64,000 nt of DNA from CAVTWD01 sp963738325 (GCA_963738325.1 CAVTWD010000001.1:434001-498000), one strand, 5' to 3'. Counted from the stretch's first letter, positions 1-9,872 are shown. The notes: generated from the letters alone by a model not told the origin. Made by a program: numbers and translations.

Positions 1-82
1 GCACCCAGGGCGGATCGTCGCTGAAAGCGGCCCACGCCAGATCCGGCACCTCGCCGGGCGCCCGGGGGAGAAACTCCTTCAT
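1..82 (-). CDS. 5' end of an unidentified gene, runs off the window
   Basis: The first 27 codons of a minus-strand gene are visible, starting at an ATG whose complement is at 80-82. The peptide begins MKEFLPRAPGEVPD and continues through a Trp-rich FSDDPPWV stretch to the window edge. The composition (hydrophobic residues alternating with acidic ones, no stop) looks coding, whereas the other minus frame here reads as Arg/Gly-rich shadow. It is divergent from the gene at 160, so the 78 bp between them probably hold both promoters. Too little is present to assign a family. Confidence 0.45.
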   Translation of the reverse strand, partial: MKEFLPRAPGEVPDLAWAAFSDDPPWV

Positions 83-159
83 CCCGCGGATGATCGCACG
101 GCGGCTCCCGCGAGACGACCACTAACCTCCGACGTCTCGGTAGATCTCCGGGGGGTGGG

Positions 160-1888
160 ATGACCGAACGCTGGACGGCGGAGCGGAAGCTGAGCGAGCG
201 GTGGCCGATCTACACGCGGGCCAACGTGGGGGAGGTCTTTCCCGCGCCCGTGACCCCCTCGACGCTCGACCTCGGCATCCCGGTGGCCGAGCTCGGTTGG
301 CGCGATGCCCTCGTGCGCGTGGGGGCGTTCGAGTACGAGGAGTTCACGCCCGACGAGATCGAGACCCTTGGTGTCACCGGCGGGTACTGCTACCTCAACG
401 CCTCACTGATGCGGCTCTTCGGCGAGCGCGCTCCTGGTCTGTCGTGGGAGATGATCGACCAGCAGTTCTACGGCGCCCAACCAGGAGTCCCGCCGTACGT
501 GGAGCAGCCGGGAGACGTCCGCCCCGACCTCGAGCGCGAAGGTGGGCGCGGTCTTCGCCTGGGCCCTCAGCGTCCAGGATCTCGACGACCTGCGGGAGGA
601 TCGGGCGCGCACGAAGGCGCTGCGCGATGCCCGCCCGGACCTCACCCAGCACACCGATCGCGAGCTCGTCGACCGGGTGCTGCGTCTCTTCGACGAACAG
701 TTCCGTGGCCTGTTCGGCCAACACATCTTCGTGACGATGCTCGCCACCTTGCCGGTCGGCATCATCAACGGCGTGTGCGAGGCGGTCGGCAAGCCCGAGC
801 TCACCCTCGATCTCCTGGCCGGGTTCGGCGACGTCGACTCGGCGGCGCCGTCGTTCGAGCTGTGGGACCTCGGCCGCCTCGTGGCCGGCTCCGAGGAGCT
901 GACCGAGATCTTCGACGCCGGCCGGGAGGGGCTGGCCGAACGCCTCGCGGAGGCGCCCGGCGTGGACGCGGCCGCCTTCCGGGCCCGATTCGCCCACTTC
1001 CTGGCCGAGCACGGCAGCCGAGGGCCGAACGAATGGGAGACCCGCTCGCCGACCTGGGAGACGCGTCCGGCCCTTGCCCTCGTCGCCATCGACCGGATGC
1101 GGCGCTCGCCCGAGTCCGCGTCGCCGGCGGAGCAGAACGCGGCCCTGGCCGAGGCACGCGCCGAGCTCGCCGCCAAGCTCGCCGCGCTGGTGGAAGGCGA
1201 TTCCGCGGCCCACGCCCAGTTCGTGGCCGCCCTGGGCGCGGCACAGGTGTGGCTGCCTGCCCGCGAGCGCTCGAAGACCAACGCCATCCGCCTCGTCCAC
1301 GAGATCCGGGTGACGCTGCGGGAGTTCGGCCGCCGCATGGTCGAGCGGGGTCATTTCGACCAGATCGAGGATTTCGGATTCCTCCGCCGCGACGAGCTCG
1401 AAGCCATGCTCGATGACCCGACGGGGTGCAGCGCCCTCATCCGCGGGCGGCGGGCGGACTACGAAGCCGTGGCTGCCCTCGAGCCGCCGTTCGTGTTCGT
1501 CGGCCATCCCACCTCCATCGACGAGTGGCCCGCTCGCGACGACGTCGCCGTCGACCAGGCGCAGTCGGGCGATGTCCTTGCCGGCTATCCCGGTTGCCCA
1601 GGCGTCGCCGAGGGCGTAGCCCGCGTGGTGCTCGACTCGTCCGATCCCTCCTCCATGGAGCCCGGTGACGTGCTCGTGGCCCCGATCACCGATCCTTCGT
1701 GGACGCCATTGTTCGTGCCCGCCGCCGCCGTCGTCGTCGACGTCGGCGCGCTCCAGAGCCACGCCGTGATCGTGAGCCGCGAGCTCGGCATCCCTTGCGT
1801 GGTCTCGGTGACGGCGGCGACGCGGCGGATCCCGGACGGAGCCCGCGTCCGCGTCGATGGCCGCGCCGGCACCGTGACCGTGCTCTAG
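160..1888 (+). CDS. PEP-utilising-enzyme mobile-domain protein, frameshifted copy
   Basis: Joined across one frameshift, this encodes about 575 residues, closely similar along its whole length to the next gene (1905-3644). The first frame runs from ATG 160 (MTERWTAERK) to about residue 125. The second frame picks up between roughly 515 and 541 (VGAVFAWALSV) and runs to the stop at 1888. The span is 1729 nt, one base more than a multiple of three, so a single extra base, perhaps in the C-run near 520, explains it. The C-terminus has the swivelling His-domain signature of PEP-utilising enzymes, SHAVIVSRELGIPCVVSV, where the His would carry phosphate. There is no ATP-grasp (PEP/pyruvate-binding) domain with recognisable motifs. 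This resembles the C-terminal part of rifampin phosphotransferase-like proteins. The substrate is unknown. Sequencing error or a young pseudogene are both possible. Confidence 0.75.
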
Positions 1889-1904
1889 CGGGGGACAGGG
1901 CAGG

Positions 1905-3644
1905 ATGGCAGCCATGAGCGAAGACCGCTGGATCACCGACACCGACGCCAGCCTCCGGTTCCCCGTCTACACGCGCTCGAACGCCAACGACGTGCTGCCC
2001 CTGCCGGCGAGCCCGCTCGCGGCCACGCTCGTGTGGATCCCCGGCGTGATGGAGGGCTGGCGGAACGGCAACATCCGCAACCGGGCGTTCTCCGAGGCGG
2101 AGCTCGCCGGCGCGGTGAGCCCGACGTGCGGGTTCTTCAACGGGTACTTGTACGTGAACGCGTCGGTGGTCCGGGTGTTCGGCGAGCGGTCGGGCGCCAG
2201 CGCGGCGGCCATCGACGCCGTGTTCTTCGGCAACCGCCCGGACACCCCGCCATATGTGCCGCACCCGGAGGACAAGTCCGAAGCCGCCACCTCGGCCCTC
2301 GCCGAACAGGTCGGCTGGGTGCTCTCGGCAGAGACGTTCCCCCAGCTCGACCAGTCGAAGGCCGAAGCCGACGCCTTGCGGGCCAACCGCCCCGACCTCC
2401 ACGCGCTGACGGACAGCGAGCTCATCGCCTACGCCCGCTGCTTCGTGCCCCTCGAGCGCGCCTTCTTCAGCGACCACGTCGTCACGAGCTCGAACACGGC
2501 CGTCGGGCCGGCCATCCTCGCCCAAGTCACCGCCGGCATCGATCCGGGCCTCATGCTGCGCCTCATCGCAGCGTCGGGCGACGTCGACTCGGCGTTGCCC
2601 TCCTATGCCATGTGGGACCTCTCCCGCCTGGCCAACGCCTCACCCGAGGTCACCGCTGCATTCGCTTCCGGCCCCACCGCGTTGCTGGAGCGCCTTCGCG
2701 CCGACCCGTCACCGGCGGCCAAGGCCTGGGTGGAGCAGTTCGAGCAGTTCCTCGACGACTTCGGGTCGCGAGGGCCGAACGAGTGGGACCCTTACTACGA
2801 CAGCTGGGAGACGAAGCCCGAGCTGGCGTTGGCGCTGATCGACCGCATGCGGGAAGTGGACGACGACGCCAGCCCCAGCCTCCGCCACGACGCGGTGAGC
2901 GCGGATCGCGAAGCCGCCACCGCGGAGGCCCTGGCGGCGTTGGGCGACAACGAAGAGGCAAAAGGCATGTTGCAGGCCGCGCAAGGGTCGGCGATGCGCT
3001 TCCTGGCTTGGCGAGAGCGCTCGAAGACCAACTGCATCAAGGCCATCAACGAGGTCCGGGTGGCGATGTTGGAGCTGGGCAAGCGTCACGCCGAGGCCGG
3101 ACATCTCCAGGAGCCGAAGCAGGTGTTCATGCTCACGAACGCTGAACTCGACCACTTCGTGGCGGATCCGTCGTCGTTCCGTGACCTGCTCGCGGATCGG
3201 CAGCAGCGCTGGGAGGCGTTGGCCGACCTCGAACCGCCGTACTTCGTGGAAGGCGACAAGGGCATCCCGCCGCTGTCGAGCTTGGAGCCCAAGCGCGCCG
3301 CGGCGACAGAGCGGGCGAAGCCCGGCGACGTGCTCGTCGGCGGCCCGGGCTGCGCCGGCATCGCCCGCGGGCCGGCCCGCATCGTGACCGACCCAGCCGA
3401 CCCGTTCGCCCTCGAGCCAGGTGATGTCCTGGTGGCCCCGCAAACCGACCCTTCCTGGACGCCGTTGTTCGTGCCTGCCGCGGCCGTCGTCGTCGACGTG
3501 GGCGCCGTGAACAGCCATGCCGTGATCGTGAGCCGCGAGCTCGGCATCCCGTGCGCGGTCTCGGTCACCGACGCGACCAAGAGGATCCCCAACGGTGCGA
3601 TGGTCGAGGTCGACGGCACCGCGGGCACGGTCAGGCTGCTGTGA
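1905..3644 (+). CDS. PEP-utilising-enzyme mobile-domain protein, intact tandem paralogue
   Basis: Intact 579-residue protein; an alternative start is ATG 1914 (MSEDRWITDT). It is a tandem duplicate of the preceding gene: both share WP/FPVYTRAN near the N-terminus, a central SRGPNEWDP segment, an ERSKTNCIKAINEVRVA helix, and the C-terminal mobile-domain motif around residue 535 (NSHAVIVSRELGIPC). In the family the conserved His shuttles phosphate between a nucleotide-binding domain and PEP or pyruvate. Here no ATP-grasp motif is visible, so either the N-terminal 400 residues are a diverged partner domain or the protein works with another subunit. It overlaps the CoA-transferase downstream by four bases (GTGA at 3641-3644), indicating co-transcription. 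Function unassigned. Confidence 0.8.
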   Translation: MAAMSEDRWITDTDASLRFPVYTRSNANDVLPLPASPLAATLVWIPGVMEGWRNGNIRNRAFSEAELAGAVSPTCGFFNGYLYVNASVVRVFGERSGASAAAIDAVFFGNRPDTPPYVPHPEDKSEAATSALAEQVGWVLSAETFPQLDQSKAEADALRANRPDLHALTDSELIAYARCFVPLERAFFSDHVVTSSNTAVGPAILAQVTAGIDPGLMLRLIAASGDVDSALPSYAMWDLSRLANASPEVTAAFASGPTALLERLRADPSPAAKAWVEQFEQFLDDFGSRGPNEWDPYYDSWETKPELALALIDRMREVDDDASPSLRHDAVSADREAATAEALAALGDNEEAKGMLQAAQGSAMRFLAWRERSKTNCIKAINEVRVAMLELGKRHAEAGHLQEPKQVFMLTNAELDHFVADPSSFRDLLADRQQRWEALADLEPPYFVEGDKGIPPLSSLEPKRAAATERAKPGDVLVGGPGCAGIARGPARIVTDPADPFALEPGDVLVAPQTDPSWTPLFVPAAAVVVDVGAVNSHAVIVSRELGIPCAVSVTDATKRIPNGAMVEVDGTAGTVRLL

Positions 3645-4838
3645 ACGCGCCGGCGCGGTTGCAAGTGCTCGACGGCTACCGGGTCGTCGAGCTGGCGGCG
3701 TGGGTGGCGGGCCCCGCCGCCGGGGGCGTCCTGGCCGACTGGGGGGCGGAGGTGATCAAGGTCGAGCCGCCGAGCGGTGACCCGCAGCGGCGCATCTTCG
3801 GCGCCCTCGGCATCGACGTCGCCACCGCCCCGCCCTTCGAGCTCGACAACCGCGGCAAGCGTTCGGTCGTCCTCGACCTGCAGACCGTCGCGGGCCGCGA
3901 GGCCATGGACCGCCTCTTCGCCACCGCCGACGTCTTCGTCACCAACCTGCGCACCGATGCCCTCGGCCGCCTCGGGCTCGACCCCGCCAGCGTGAGCGGG
4001 GCGCACCCGCGGCTGGTCTACGCGAGCATCACCGGATACGGGAGCGCAGGCCCGGATGCGTGGCGCCCCGGCTACGACGTGGGCGCCTTCTGGGCCCGCT
4101 CCTCGATGGCGGCCTCCCTGGTGCCGCCCGGGGACCTGCCGCCAGGCATCCGCAGCGGCATGGGCGATCACGTGACCGGCATGACGCTCGTGGCCGGCAT
4201 CCTCGCCGCGCTGCTCGAGCGCGAGCGGACCGGCCGGGGTGGCGTCGTCGCCACGTCGCTGCTGCGGACCGGGATCTACTGCATGGGTTGGGACATCGGG
4301 ATCTACCTCCGCTTCGGCAAGCTCCAGCGAACCCGACCCCGGCAGCGGCAGCCGGCGCCGCTCGTCAACTCCTACCGCGCCGGTGACGGACGGGGTTTCT
4401 GGCTCATCGGGCTCGAGCAGGACCGGCACTGGCCCGGCCTGGTGGCCGCCATCGAACGGCCGGACCTTGCCACCGACGAGCGCTTCGCCACGGCCAAGGC
4501 CCGGGCCACCCACTGCGAGTCGCTCGTGGCCGCGCTCGACGAGACGTTCGCCGCGCCGTCCGCTCGAGGAGTGGACGGCCCGGTTCGACGCCCACGACGT
4601 GTGGTGGGCGCCGATCAACACGGTGCCCGAGCTCGTGGAGGACCCGCAGGCCGCGGCGGCGGGCGCTTTCGTCGACATGCCGACGGCCCCAGGGGAGGCG
4701 CCCTACCGGGCGGTGGCCACGCCCGTGGACTTCGGCGGCGCGGCGCCGACCGCGGGGGCCGTGCCCCACCTGGGCGCCCACACCCATGAGGTGCTGGCCG
4801 AGCTGGGCTACACGGAGGACGAGATCGCGGCCTTCTGA
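3641..4838 (+). CDS. class III CoA-transferase (CaiB/BaiF family), one frameshift
   Basis: GTG start at 3641 overlaps the upstream stop. The N-terminus has the family's opening, GYRVVELAAWVAGPAAGGVLAD WGAEVIKVEPP split here by a space, followed by RGKRSVVLDLQ and a central NSYRAGDGRGFWLIGLEQD. The frame changes at about 4560, where the sequence resumes as PLEEWTARFDAHDVWWAPI and ends AELGYTEDEIAAF. The total of 1198 nt is one base over 399 codons, the usual family length. Family III enzymes move CoA between an acyl-CoA and a carboxylic acid through an aspartyl-CoA intermediate; the substrate cannot be told. Its C-terminal 31 bases overlap the convergent cysQ gene. Probably a sequencing indel rather than a dead gene. 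Confidence 0.8.
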
Positions 4839-5599
4839 CGGCGCCTTGTCAGCTCCACAGCGCGTGCAGCGCGGGTCGCGGCCAGCTCCGGGCGGCAGAT
4901 CAACAAGTCGGGCAGCCAGGGGTCGCGTTGGTTGTACACGAGGGGTGAGCCGTCGAGCCGGCTCACATGGCAGCCCGCCGCAGCGGCGACGGCCGCAGGC
5001 GCGGCGGAATCCCACTCGTACATGCCGCCCGCATGGACGTAGATGTCGGCCCGCCCGAGCACGACGGCCATGGCCTTGGCGCCCGCGCCGCCGAGGCGGA
5101 GGAACTGCGCATTCATGGCCTGCCCGATGACCGCCGCCGGGTACGGGGCGTGCCACCGGCTGGTGACGATGAGCGGGGGGCCGTCACGGGGCGGGCGCAG
5201 CACCGGCGCCGGACGCGTGGCCAGTGTCGTGCCGAGCACCGGCAAGGCGACCGCGGCGGCCACCGGTCGGTTGGCGGTGACGAGGGCGACGTGGACGGCC
5301 CACTCGTCGCGCCCGTCCTCCCCGAACTCGTTGGTGCCGTCGAGCGGGTCCACGATCCACACCCGGTTGTGGTCGAGTCGGTTCGGGCTGTCGCGGCCCT
5401 CCTCGGACAGGATGGCGTCTCCCGGCCGCGCCGCTTCGAGCGCCTTGACGAGGAAACGATGGGCGGCGGCGTCGCCTTCGTCCATCAGCCGCCAGCGCGG
5501 CACCCCCGCGGCCACCAGCTCGGCTCGCAGGTCGAGGAGGAGAGCACCGGCCTCCGCCGCGAGGCGGGCGGCCAGCTCGTGGTCGTCCTCGATCGTCAT
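4808..5599 (-). CDS. cysQ: 3'(2'),5'-bisphosphate nucleotidase / inositol monophosphatase family (CysQ-like)
   Basis: 263 residues from ATG at 5599. Metal-dependent phosphatase motifs are in the usual order: SEEGRDSP (Glu ligand) near residue 70, the DPLDGTNEF core near 90, and the C-terminal YEWDSAAPAAVA near 205. In actinobacteria such proteins usually hydrolyse PAP/PAPS or inositol phosphates, linking them to sulfate assimilation or inositol metabolism; the sequence alone does not decide. It is the last gene of a three-gene minus-strand operon: its ATG overlaps the preceding stop by four bases. Its 3' end overlaps the CoA-transferase convergently by about 31 bp, so its terminal residues (QKAAISSSV) may be slightly unusual. 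Confidence 0.85.
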   Translation of the reverse strand: MTIEDDHELAARLAAEAGALLLDLRAELVAAGVPRWRLMDEGDAAAHRFLVKALEAARPGDAILSEEGRDSPNRLDHNRVWIVDPLDGTNEFGEDGRDEWAVHVALVTANRPVAAAVALPVLGTTLATRPAPVLRPPRDGPPLIVTSRWHAPYPAAVIGQAMNAQFLRLGGAGAKAMAVVLGRADIYVHAGGMYEWDSAAPAAVAAAAGCHVSRLDGSPLVYNQRDPWLPDLLICRPELAATRAARAVELTRRRQKAAISSSV

Positions 5600-5913
5600 C
5601 GAGTGCTGCGGCCGAGGCGGACGGCTTGGCCGACGAGGTCGCGCAGCGCCGCTTCGTCTGCGCCCGCGGCGACGAGCGCCTGGATGCGGTCTTCGACGCC
5701 AGCGGCGAGCGCTTCGTCGGGCGCCGGCGAAGCCCCCTCCGGCGACCGGAGGGCTGCCGACACCGCCATCAGGACGAGCACCGAGACGGCTGCGATCAGA
5801 CCGAAGGTGATGACCACGCCGTTGTTGTTGCCGGCGACCGAGCCGATGATCATCCCGGCGATGCCGGCGACGCAGATGACCCCGACCACGCCTCGCAGCA
5901 GCCCGAGGTTCAT
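5596..5913 (-). CDS. small membrane protein, unknown function
   Basis: 105 residues starting MNLGLLRGVVGVICVAGIAG. Two hydrophobic segments (about residues 5-22 and 32-53) flank a short GNNNG turn, giving a hairpin in the membrane. A soluble tail of about 50 residues is rich in Ala/Glu/Asp and ends in a helix (AALRDLVGQAVRLGRSTR). It lies between ettA and cysQ with four-base ATGA overlaps at both ends, so the three genes are translated as a coupled unit. I do not recognise a named family. The tail resembles the short oligomerisation helices seen after membrane hairpins in small actinobacterial proteins, but that is only an impression. Confidence 0.7.
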   Translation of the reverse strand: MNLGLLRGVVGVICVAGIAGMIIGSVAGNNNGVVITFGLIAAVSVLVLMAVSAALRSPEGASPAPDEALAAGVEDRIQALVAAGADEAALRDLVGQAVRLGRSTR

Positions 5914-7583
5914 CGGGTGAGGGGCTTGAACTTGATCCGGTGCGGCGTGTCGGCGTCCGCGCCGAGCTCCTTGTGGCGGGCCGCCTCGTACTCGGTGAAG
6001 TTGCCCTCGAACCACCGCACCTCCGAGTCGCCCTCGAAGGCCAGCACGTGGGTGCAGATGCGGTCCAGGAACCACCGGTCATGGCTGATCACGACGGCGC
6101 AGCCAGGGAACGCCTCGAGGCCGTCCTCCAGGGCGCGCAGGGTGTCGACGTCCAAGTCGTTCGTGGGCTCGTCCAGCAGCAGCACGTTGCCGCCCTCGCG
6201 CAGCAGCTTGGCGAGATGCACACGGTTGCGCTCACCCCCCGAGAGCTCGCTGACCCGCTTCTGCTGATCCGAGCCCTTGAAGTTGAACCCGGCCACGTAG
6301 GCGCGCCCGTGCACCTCCCGGTTGCCTACCTTGAAGGTGTCGCGGCCGCCGGTGGTCTCCTGGTACACGGAGTGAGCCGGATCGAGGGCGTCGCGGGACT
6401 GATCGACGTAGGCCAGCTGCACGCTCGCCCCGATGGCGATACGACCCGAGTCGGGCGCCTCGGCCCCCGTGAGCATCCTGAACAACGTGGTCTTGCCCGC
6501 GCCGTTGGGACCGATCACGCCGACGATCCCGGCGCGGGGCAACGAGAACGACAGGTCCTCGATCAGGAGCCGGTCGCCATAGCCCTTGGCGAGGTGCTCG
6601 ACCTCGATCACCTTGTCGCCCAGGCGCGGTCCCGGTGGGATGGAGATCTCGAGGAGGTCTCCGCGGCCGGGGTCCGCTTCGGCTTCGGCGAGCAGGGCGT
6701 CGTACGCATTGAGACGAGCCTTGCCCTTGGCCTGGCGGGCCTTCGGGGCCATGCGCACCCATTCGAGCTCGCGCGCCAGCGTGCGCTGCCGGGCCGATGC
6801 CTGCTTCTCCTCCTGGCGGAGGCGGCCCTGCTTCTGCTCGAGCCAACCGGAGTAGTTGCCCTCGAAGGGGAAGCCCCGGCCGCGGTCGAGCTCGAGGATC
6901 CACTGCGCCACGTTGTCGAGGAAGTAGCGATCGTGAGTGATCGCCACCACCGTGCCCGGGTACTCCTGCAGGAAGCGCTCGAGCCAGTTCACGCTCTCGG
7001 CGTCGAGATGGTTCGTCGGCTCGTCCAAGAGCAGCAGGTCCGGATGGGAGAGCAGGAGGCGAGCGAGCGCGACGCGACGTCGCTCCCCGCCCGAGAGCGT
7101 TGCGACCCCGGCATCGTTGGGCGGGCAGCGCAACGCGTCCATGGCGATCTCGACGTTGCGCTCCAGGTCCCATGCCCCGCTCGCGTTGATCTTGTCCTCG
7201 AGCTCGGCCTGGAGGGTGCCCACCTTCTCGTAGTCGGCGTCCGGGTCGCCCCACATGGCCATCACGTCGTTGTACCGCTCGAGCAGGTCGCGGACCGCGG
7301 CGACCCCGTCCATCACGTTGCCGAGCACGTCCTTGCTCGGATCGAGCTGGGGTTCCTGGGGGAGGTGGCCGACCGTGAAGCCGGGCGAGAGGCGCGCCTC
7401 GCCGGTGTAGCCGTCGTCGATGCCGGCCATGATCCTCAGGAGCGACGACTTGCCCGCGCCGTTCGGCCCGATCACGCCGATCTTCGCACCGGGGAAGAAC
7501 GACAACGAGATGTTCTCGAGCACCTGACGGTCGGGAGGGTGGAACCGGCCCAGCTTGTACGTGGTGTAGATGAACTCGGCCAC
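5910..7583 (-). CDS. ettA: ABC-F protein EttA, energy-dependent translational throttle
   Basis: 557 residues, the normal EttA length. Two ABC cassettes are visible. The first has Walker A GPNGAGKS at 39-46 and signature LSGGERRRVALA with LLLDEPTNHLD. The second has GPNGAGKTT near 358, LSGGERNRVHLA and LLLDEPTNDLD. Between them lies the basic, charged P-site-tRNA-interaction motif region (ELEWVRMAPKARQAKGKARL). There are no membrane segments, which with the linker separates it from transporters. EttA binds the ribosomal E site and gates the first elongation step according to the ATP/ADP ratio. It is the first gene of the operon ettA - membrane protein - cysQ. Confidence 0.93.
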   Translation of the reverse strand: MAEFIYTTYKLGRFHPPDRQVLENISLSFFPGAKIGVIGPNGAGKSSLLRIMAGIDDGYTGEARLSPGFTVGHLPQEPQLDPSKDVLGNVMDGVAAVRDLLERYNDVMAMWGDPDADYEKVGTLQAELEDKINASGAWDLERNVEIAMDALRCPPNDAGVATLSGGERRRVALARLLLSHPDLLLLDEPTNHLDAESVNWLERFLQEYPGTVVAITHDRYFLDNVAQWILELDRGRGFPFEGNYSGWLEQKQGRLRQEEKQASARQRTLARELEWVRMAPKARQAKGKARLNAYDALLAEAEADPGRGDLLEISIPPGPRLGDKVIEVEHLAKGYGDRLLIEDLSFSLPRAGIVGVIGPNGAGKTTLFRMLTGAEAPDSGRIAIGASVQLAYVDQSRDALDPAHSVYQETTGGRDTFKVGNREVHGRAYVAGFNFKGSDQQKRVSELSGGERNRVHLAKLLREGGNVLLLDEPTNDLDVDTLRALEDGLEAFPGCAVVISHDRWFLDRICTHVLAFEGDSEVRWFEGNFTEYEAARHKELGADADTPHRIKFKPLTR

Positions 7584-7747
7584 CGGAGCGAGGCTACTGG
7601 CGTGCCCTCTCGCGCCGGATCCACGTGGGGGGTGGCGCCGCCGTGCACGCGACGGGCCGCTCGCAGGAGAAAGGGCCCCCTTCCCCTCTTCACCGAAAGG
7701 CGGGTGGTACCTTCCCGCAGGTTGTCGTCTGGTCCGGGGGTGAGGGG

Positions 7748-8506
7748 TTGACCTACGCCATCGAGCTGTTCCAGCACTCGAATCTGCAGAACCAGGGCTT
7801 CCGGTGGTTGCACGTCTTGGCCGGCATCACCTGGATCGGGTTGCTCTACTACTTCAACCTCGTGCAGGCGCCCGCCTTCGCCAAGTTCGAGGCGGCCACG
7901 CGCAACGAGGCCATCGTCAAGCTCGCCAGCCGAGCCCTGTGGTGGTTCCGTTGGGCGGCCGTGGCCACCGTGATCTTCGGGCTGCTCATCACCAGCCAGA
8001 CCGACTACTTCGATCACTTCTTCAAGCGGCCGGACGGCCTCGCCATCTTCCTCGGGATGGTGCTCGGCATCGTCATGTTCCTCAACGTGTGGGGCGTGAT
8101 CTGGCGGGGACAGAAGGTCGTCATCGCCAACGCGGCCGCCTCGCTGGCCGGGCAGTCGGCAGTGCCCGGCACGGCGGAATGGTCGCGCCGGGCCTTCCTC
8201 GCCTCACGCCAGAACGTGATCTTCTCGGTGCCCATGCTCTGGTTCATGGTCGGGAAGCCGCACTTCTACCAGAGCTTCACCGGTTCGTCGGGTGAGCTGC
8301 TGAGCGGGGGCAAGATCGCCGGCTGGTTGCTCATCACGCTGGCCATCGTCGCCCTGCTCGAGCTGAACGCGCTCGGCCTCCTCGGCGGCCGGGAGGTGGG
8401 GCGGCCAACCCTCTGGCCCTATGAGAGCCACCGCAACGCGATCATCTCCGCGTTCGTGCTCTGGGCCATCTTCTGGATCCTCTCCGAGCTGTTGCTGAAG
8501 GTCTGA
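7748..8506 (+). CDS. PuuD-like integral membrane protein (urate hydroxylase N-terminal domain family)
   Basis: A TTG at 7748, preceded by GGGGGTGAGG, starts a protein of about 252 residues (TYAIELFQHSNL). It has the family opening RWLHVLAGITWIGLLYYFNL, five or six further hydrophobic helices, and a C-terminal segment IISAFVLWAIFWILSELL. Full-length PuuD carries a C-terminal cytochrome c domain and oxidises urate; that domain is missing here, and the single-domain proteins of this family are mostly uncharacterised. The open frame extends upstream to 7625, but that part is Arg-rich and not conserved in character. Divergent from ettA. The remnant of a beta-propeller gene abuts its stop codon directly. 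Confidence 0.75.
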   Translation: MTYAIELFQHSNLQNQGFRWLHVLAGITWIGLLYYFNLVQAPAFAKFEAATRNEAIVKLASRALWWFRWAAVATVIFGLLITSQTDYFDHFFKRPDGLAIFLGMVLGIVMFLNVWGVIWRGQKVVIANAAASLAGQSAVPGTAEWSRRAFLASRQNVIFSVPMLWFMVGKPHFYQSFTGSSGELLSGGKIAGWLLITLAIVALLELNALGLLGGREVGRPTLWPYESHRNAIISAFVLWAIFWILSELLLKV

Positions 8507-9423
8507 TCGCCGCGCGCTGGGCGACCTCAGTCGACGACTACGTGTCGTCGCTCGCGGTGGGTGACGGCCGCCCGTACATCGCCGCGTGGACCGACACGTC
8601 GAACGGCGGTTGCGACTTCTGCCACCTCACGCACATCCGAGCTCTGAACGTCGCCAGCGGCGCAACGTCATGGGAGAACGCGGACGGGGGGTCTCGACCT
8701 CTCGTTCGAGAGTCACCTCCTCGTCGAGTCCGGGATGAACTACTACGGGACGCTGATCTGGGCCACTGTCGTCAACGCGGCCACGGGGGCCATGAGGGCC
8801 AGCATCACCTTCGACGAGTCAGGTTGCGATAGTCCCAATGACAGCGTCCTCAGCCACGGAGTGCTCTACGAGGTCGGGGAATGCGGGATCGAGGCGGCGC
8901 GAGTCGATGGCACCTTCCTGCCTGGGTGGCAGCCGAACCCGGTTGCGTCCGGCCTCTCCATCATCGCCACTCATGACCGCGTGTATCTCGGAGGCAGCGG
9001 CGGCACCGACGGTGTGATCACCGCCCTGAGCACCCAGAGCGGCAAGGTGCTCTTGCACTCCACTGGCCCGTGGACGCAGGTGCTGGCCGTGGACGGCGCC
9101 CGGGCCTATGTGCTCCTCGCGCCCGCATCGGGCGTGTTCACAGTGGCGGCCGCGGACATCCAGACGGGGCGGGTGGAGTAGAACATCCCCGTTGGCAGTG
9201 ACGCTGGCGCGGCTGTGGCCAACGGCGTCCTGGTCGTGGCGGACCGGACCGGCTTGACTGCCTACAACGCGAGGACGGGAGCGCAGTTGTGGACACGCGC
9301 CGGCGTCTTCGACGGCAGGGACGGCCCGTCATCGCCAACGGGATGGTGTACAGCATGGAGTCGCAGTGGACACCGGCCGGCTGGTCCTACTCGGTCGTGG
9401 CCTTTCGCCTCGGCCCGCCCTGA
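8507..9423 (+). pseudogene. decayed PQQ-like beta-propeller gene, 5' truncated
   Basis: Beta-propeller-like sequence runs through several frames with no proper start. It opens directly after the upstream stop as ATSVDDYVSSLAVGDGRPYI and includes CDFCHLTHIRALNVASGATS. It shifts frame at a run of six G (about 8685) into LDLSFESHLLVESGMNYYGT, and continues to TAG at 9179-9181. The same frame then goes on with VANGVLVVADRTGLTAYN and shifts again near 9335 to finish VVAFRLGPP. Repeated blade-like strands of the type GVLYEVG...ALSTQSGKVL support a PQQ/WD-type propeller. One nonsense codon plus two shifts and a missing N-terminus make this more than a simple sequencing error. Confidence 0.65.
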
Positions 9424-9464
9424 GCAGCGAGGCAGGTCCGCGGAGCGCGTCAGTTCGATCTTGT

Positions 9465-9872
9465 TCAGCCGACCGTGACGGTGGCGACCATGCCCGCGGC
9501 TCGGTGCCCGGGGATGTCGCAGTACATCGTGTAGGTGCCTGCCGGCAGCGTGATGGTGGCACCCTTGTCCTGCCCCGGTGCCACCTGCAGCCGGAAGTCA
9601 TCCACCTTGTGGCCGGAGCCGTCCTCGAAGAGCATCGAGTGAGTCTGCTGGCCCTTGTTGTCGTAGGAGATCGTGAGCGGTCCGGACTTCGCCACCGTGT
9701 AGCTCTTCTTGTCGAACTTGATGTCCTGCGCCACCACGGTGAGATCGGCGTTGGCCGGCGCCGTCGAGCCCGCCTGGCTCGAGCCGCAGCCCGTCAACGT
9801 GAGCGGGGCGAGCACGAGGCCGGACAGCACGAGTCGGAGGGCAAGGCAGGGGGTGACCATAGCGGGCGGCAT
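9465..9872 (-). CDS. cupredoxin-like copper-binding lipoprotein
   Basis: About 135 residues from ATG 9872 (MPPAMVTPCL) or 131 from ATG 9860. A hydrophobic signal ends in the lipobox LTGC, so the mature protein would be anchored to the membrane through a lipid-modified cysteine just before SSQAGSTAP. The mature domain is a plastocyanin/azurin-like sandwich. The candidate type-1 copper ligands are His in QQTHSMLF and Cys, His and Met in CDIPGHRAAGM. A role in extracytoplasmic electron transfer or copper handling is likely. Divergent from kgd, with 84 bp between the starts. No partner oxidase is nearby. Confidence 0.85.
   Translation of the reverse strand: MPPAMVTPCLALRLVLSGLVLAPLTLTGCGSSQAGSTAPANADLTVVAQDIKFDKKSYTVAKSGPLTISYDNKGQQTHSMLFEDGSGHKVDDFRLQVAPGQDKGATITLPAGTYTMYCDIPGHRAAGMVATVTVG

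Noticed and set aside
9179..9181. In-frame TAG in the beta-propeller region as a possible recoded codon (pyrrolysine)
   Set aside because: The gene also lacks a start and has two frameshifts, and TAG recoding is not expected in actinobacteria; decay is simpler.
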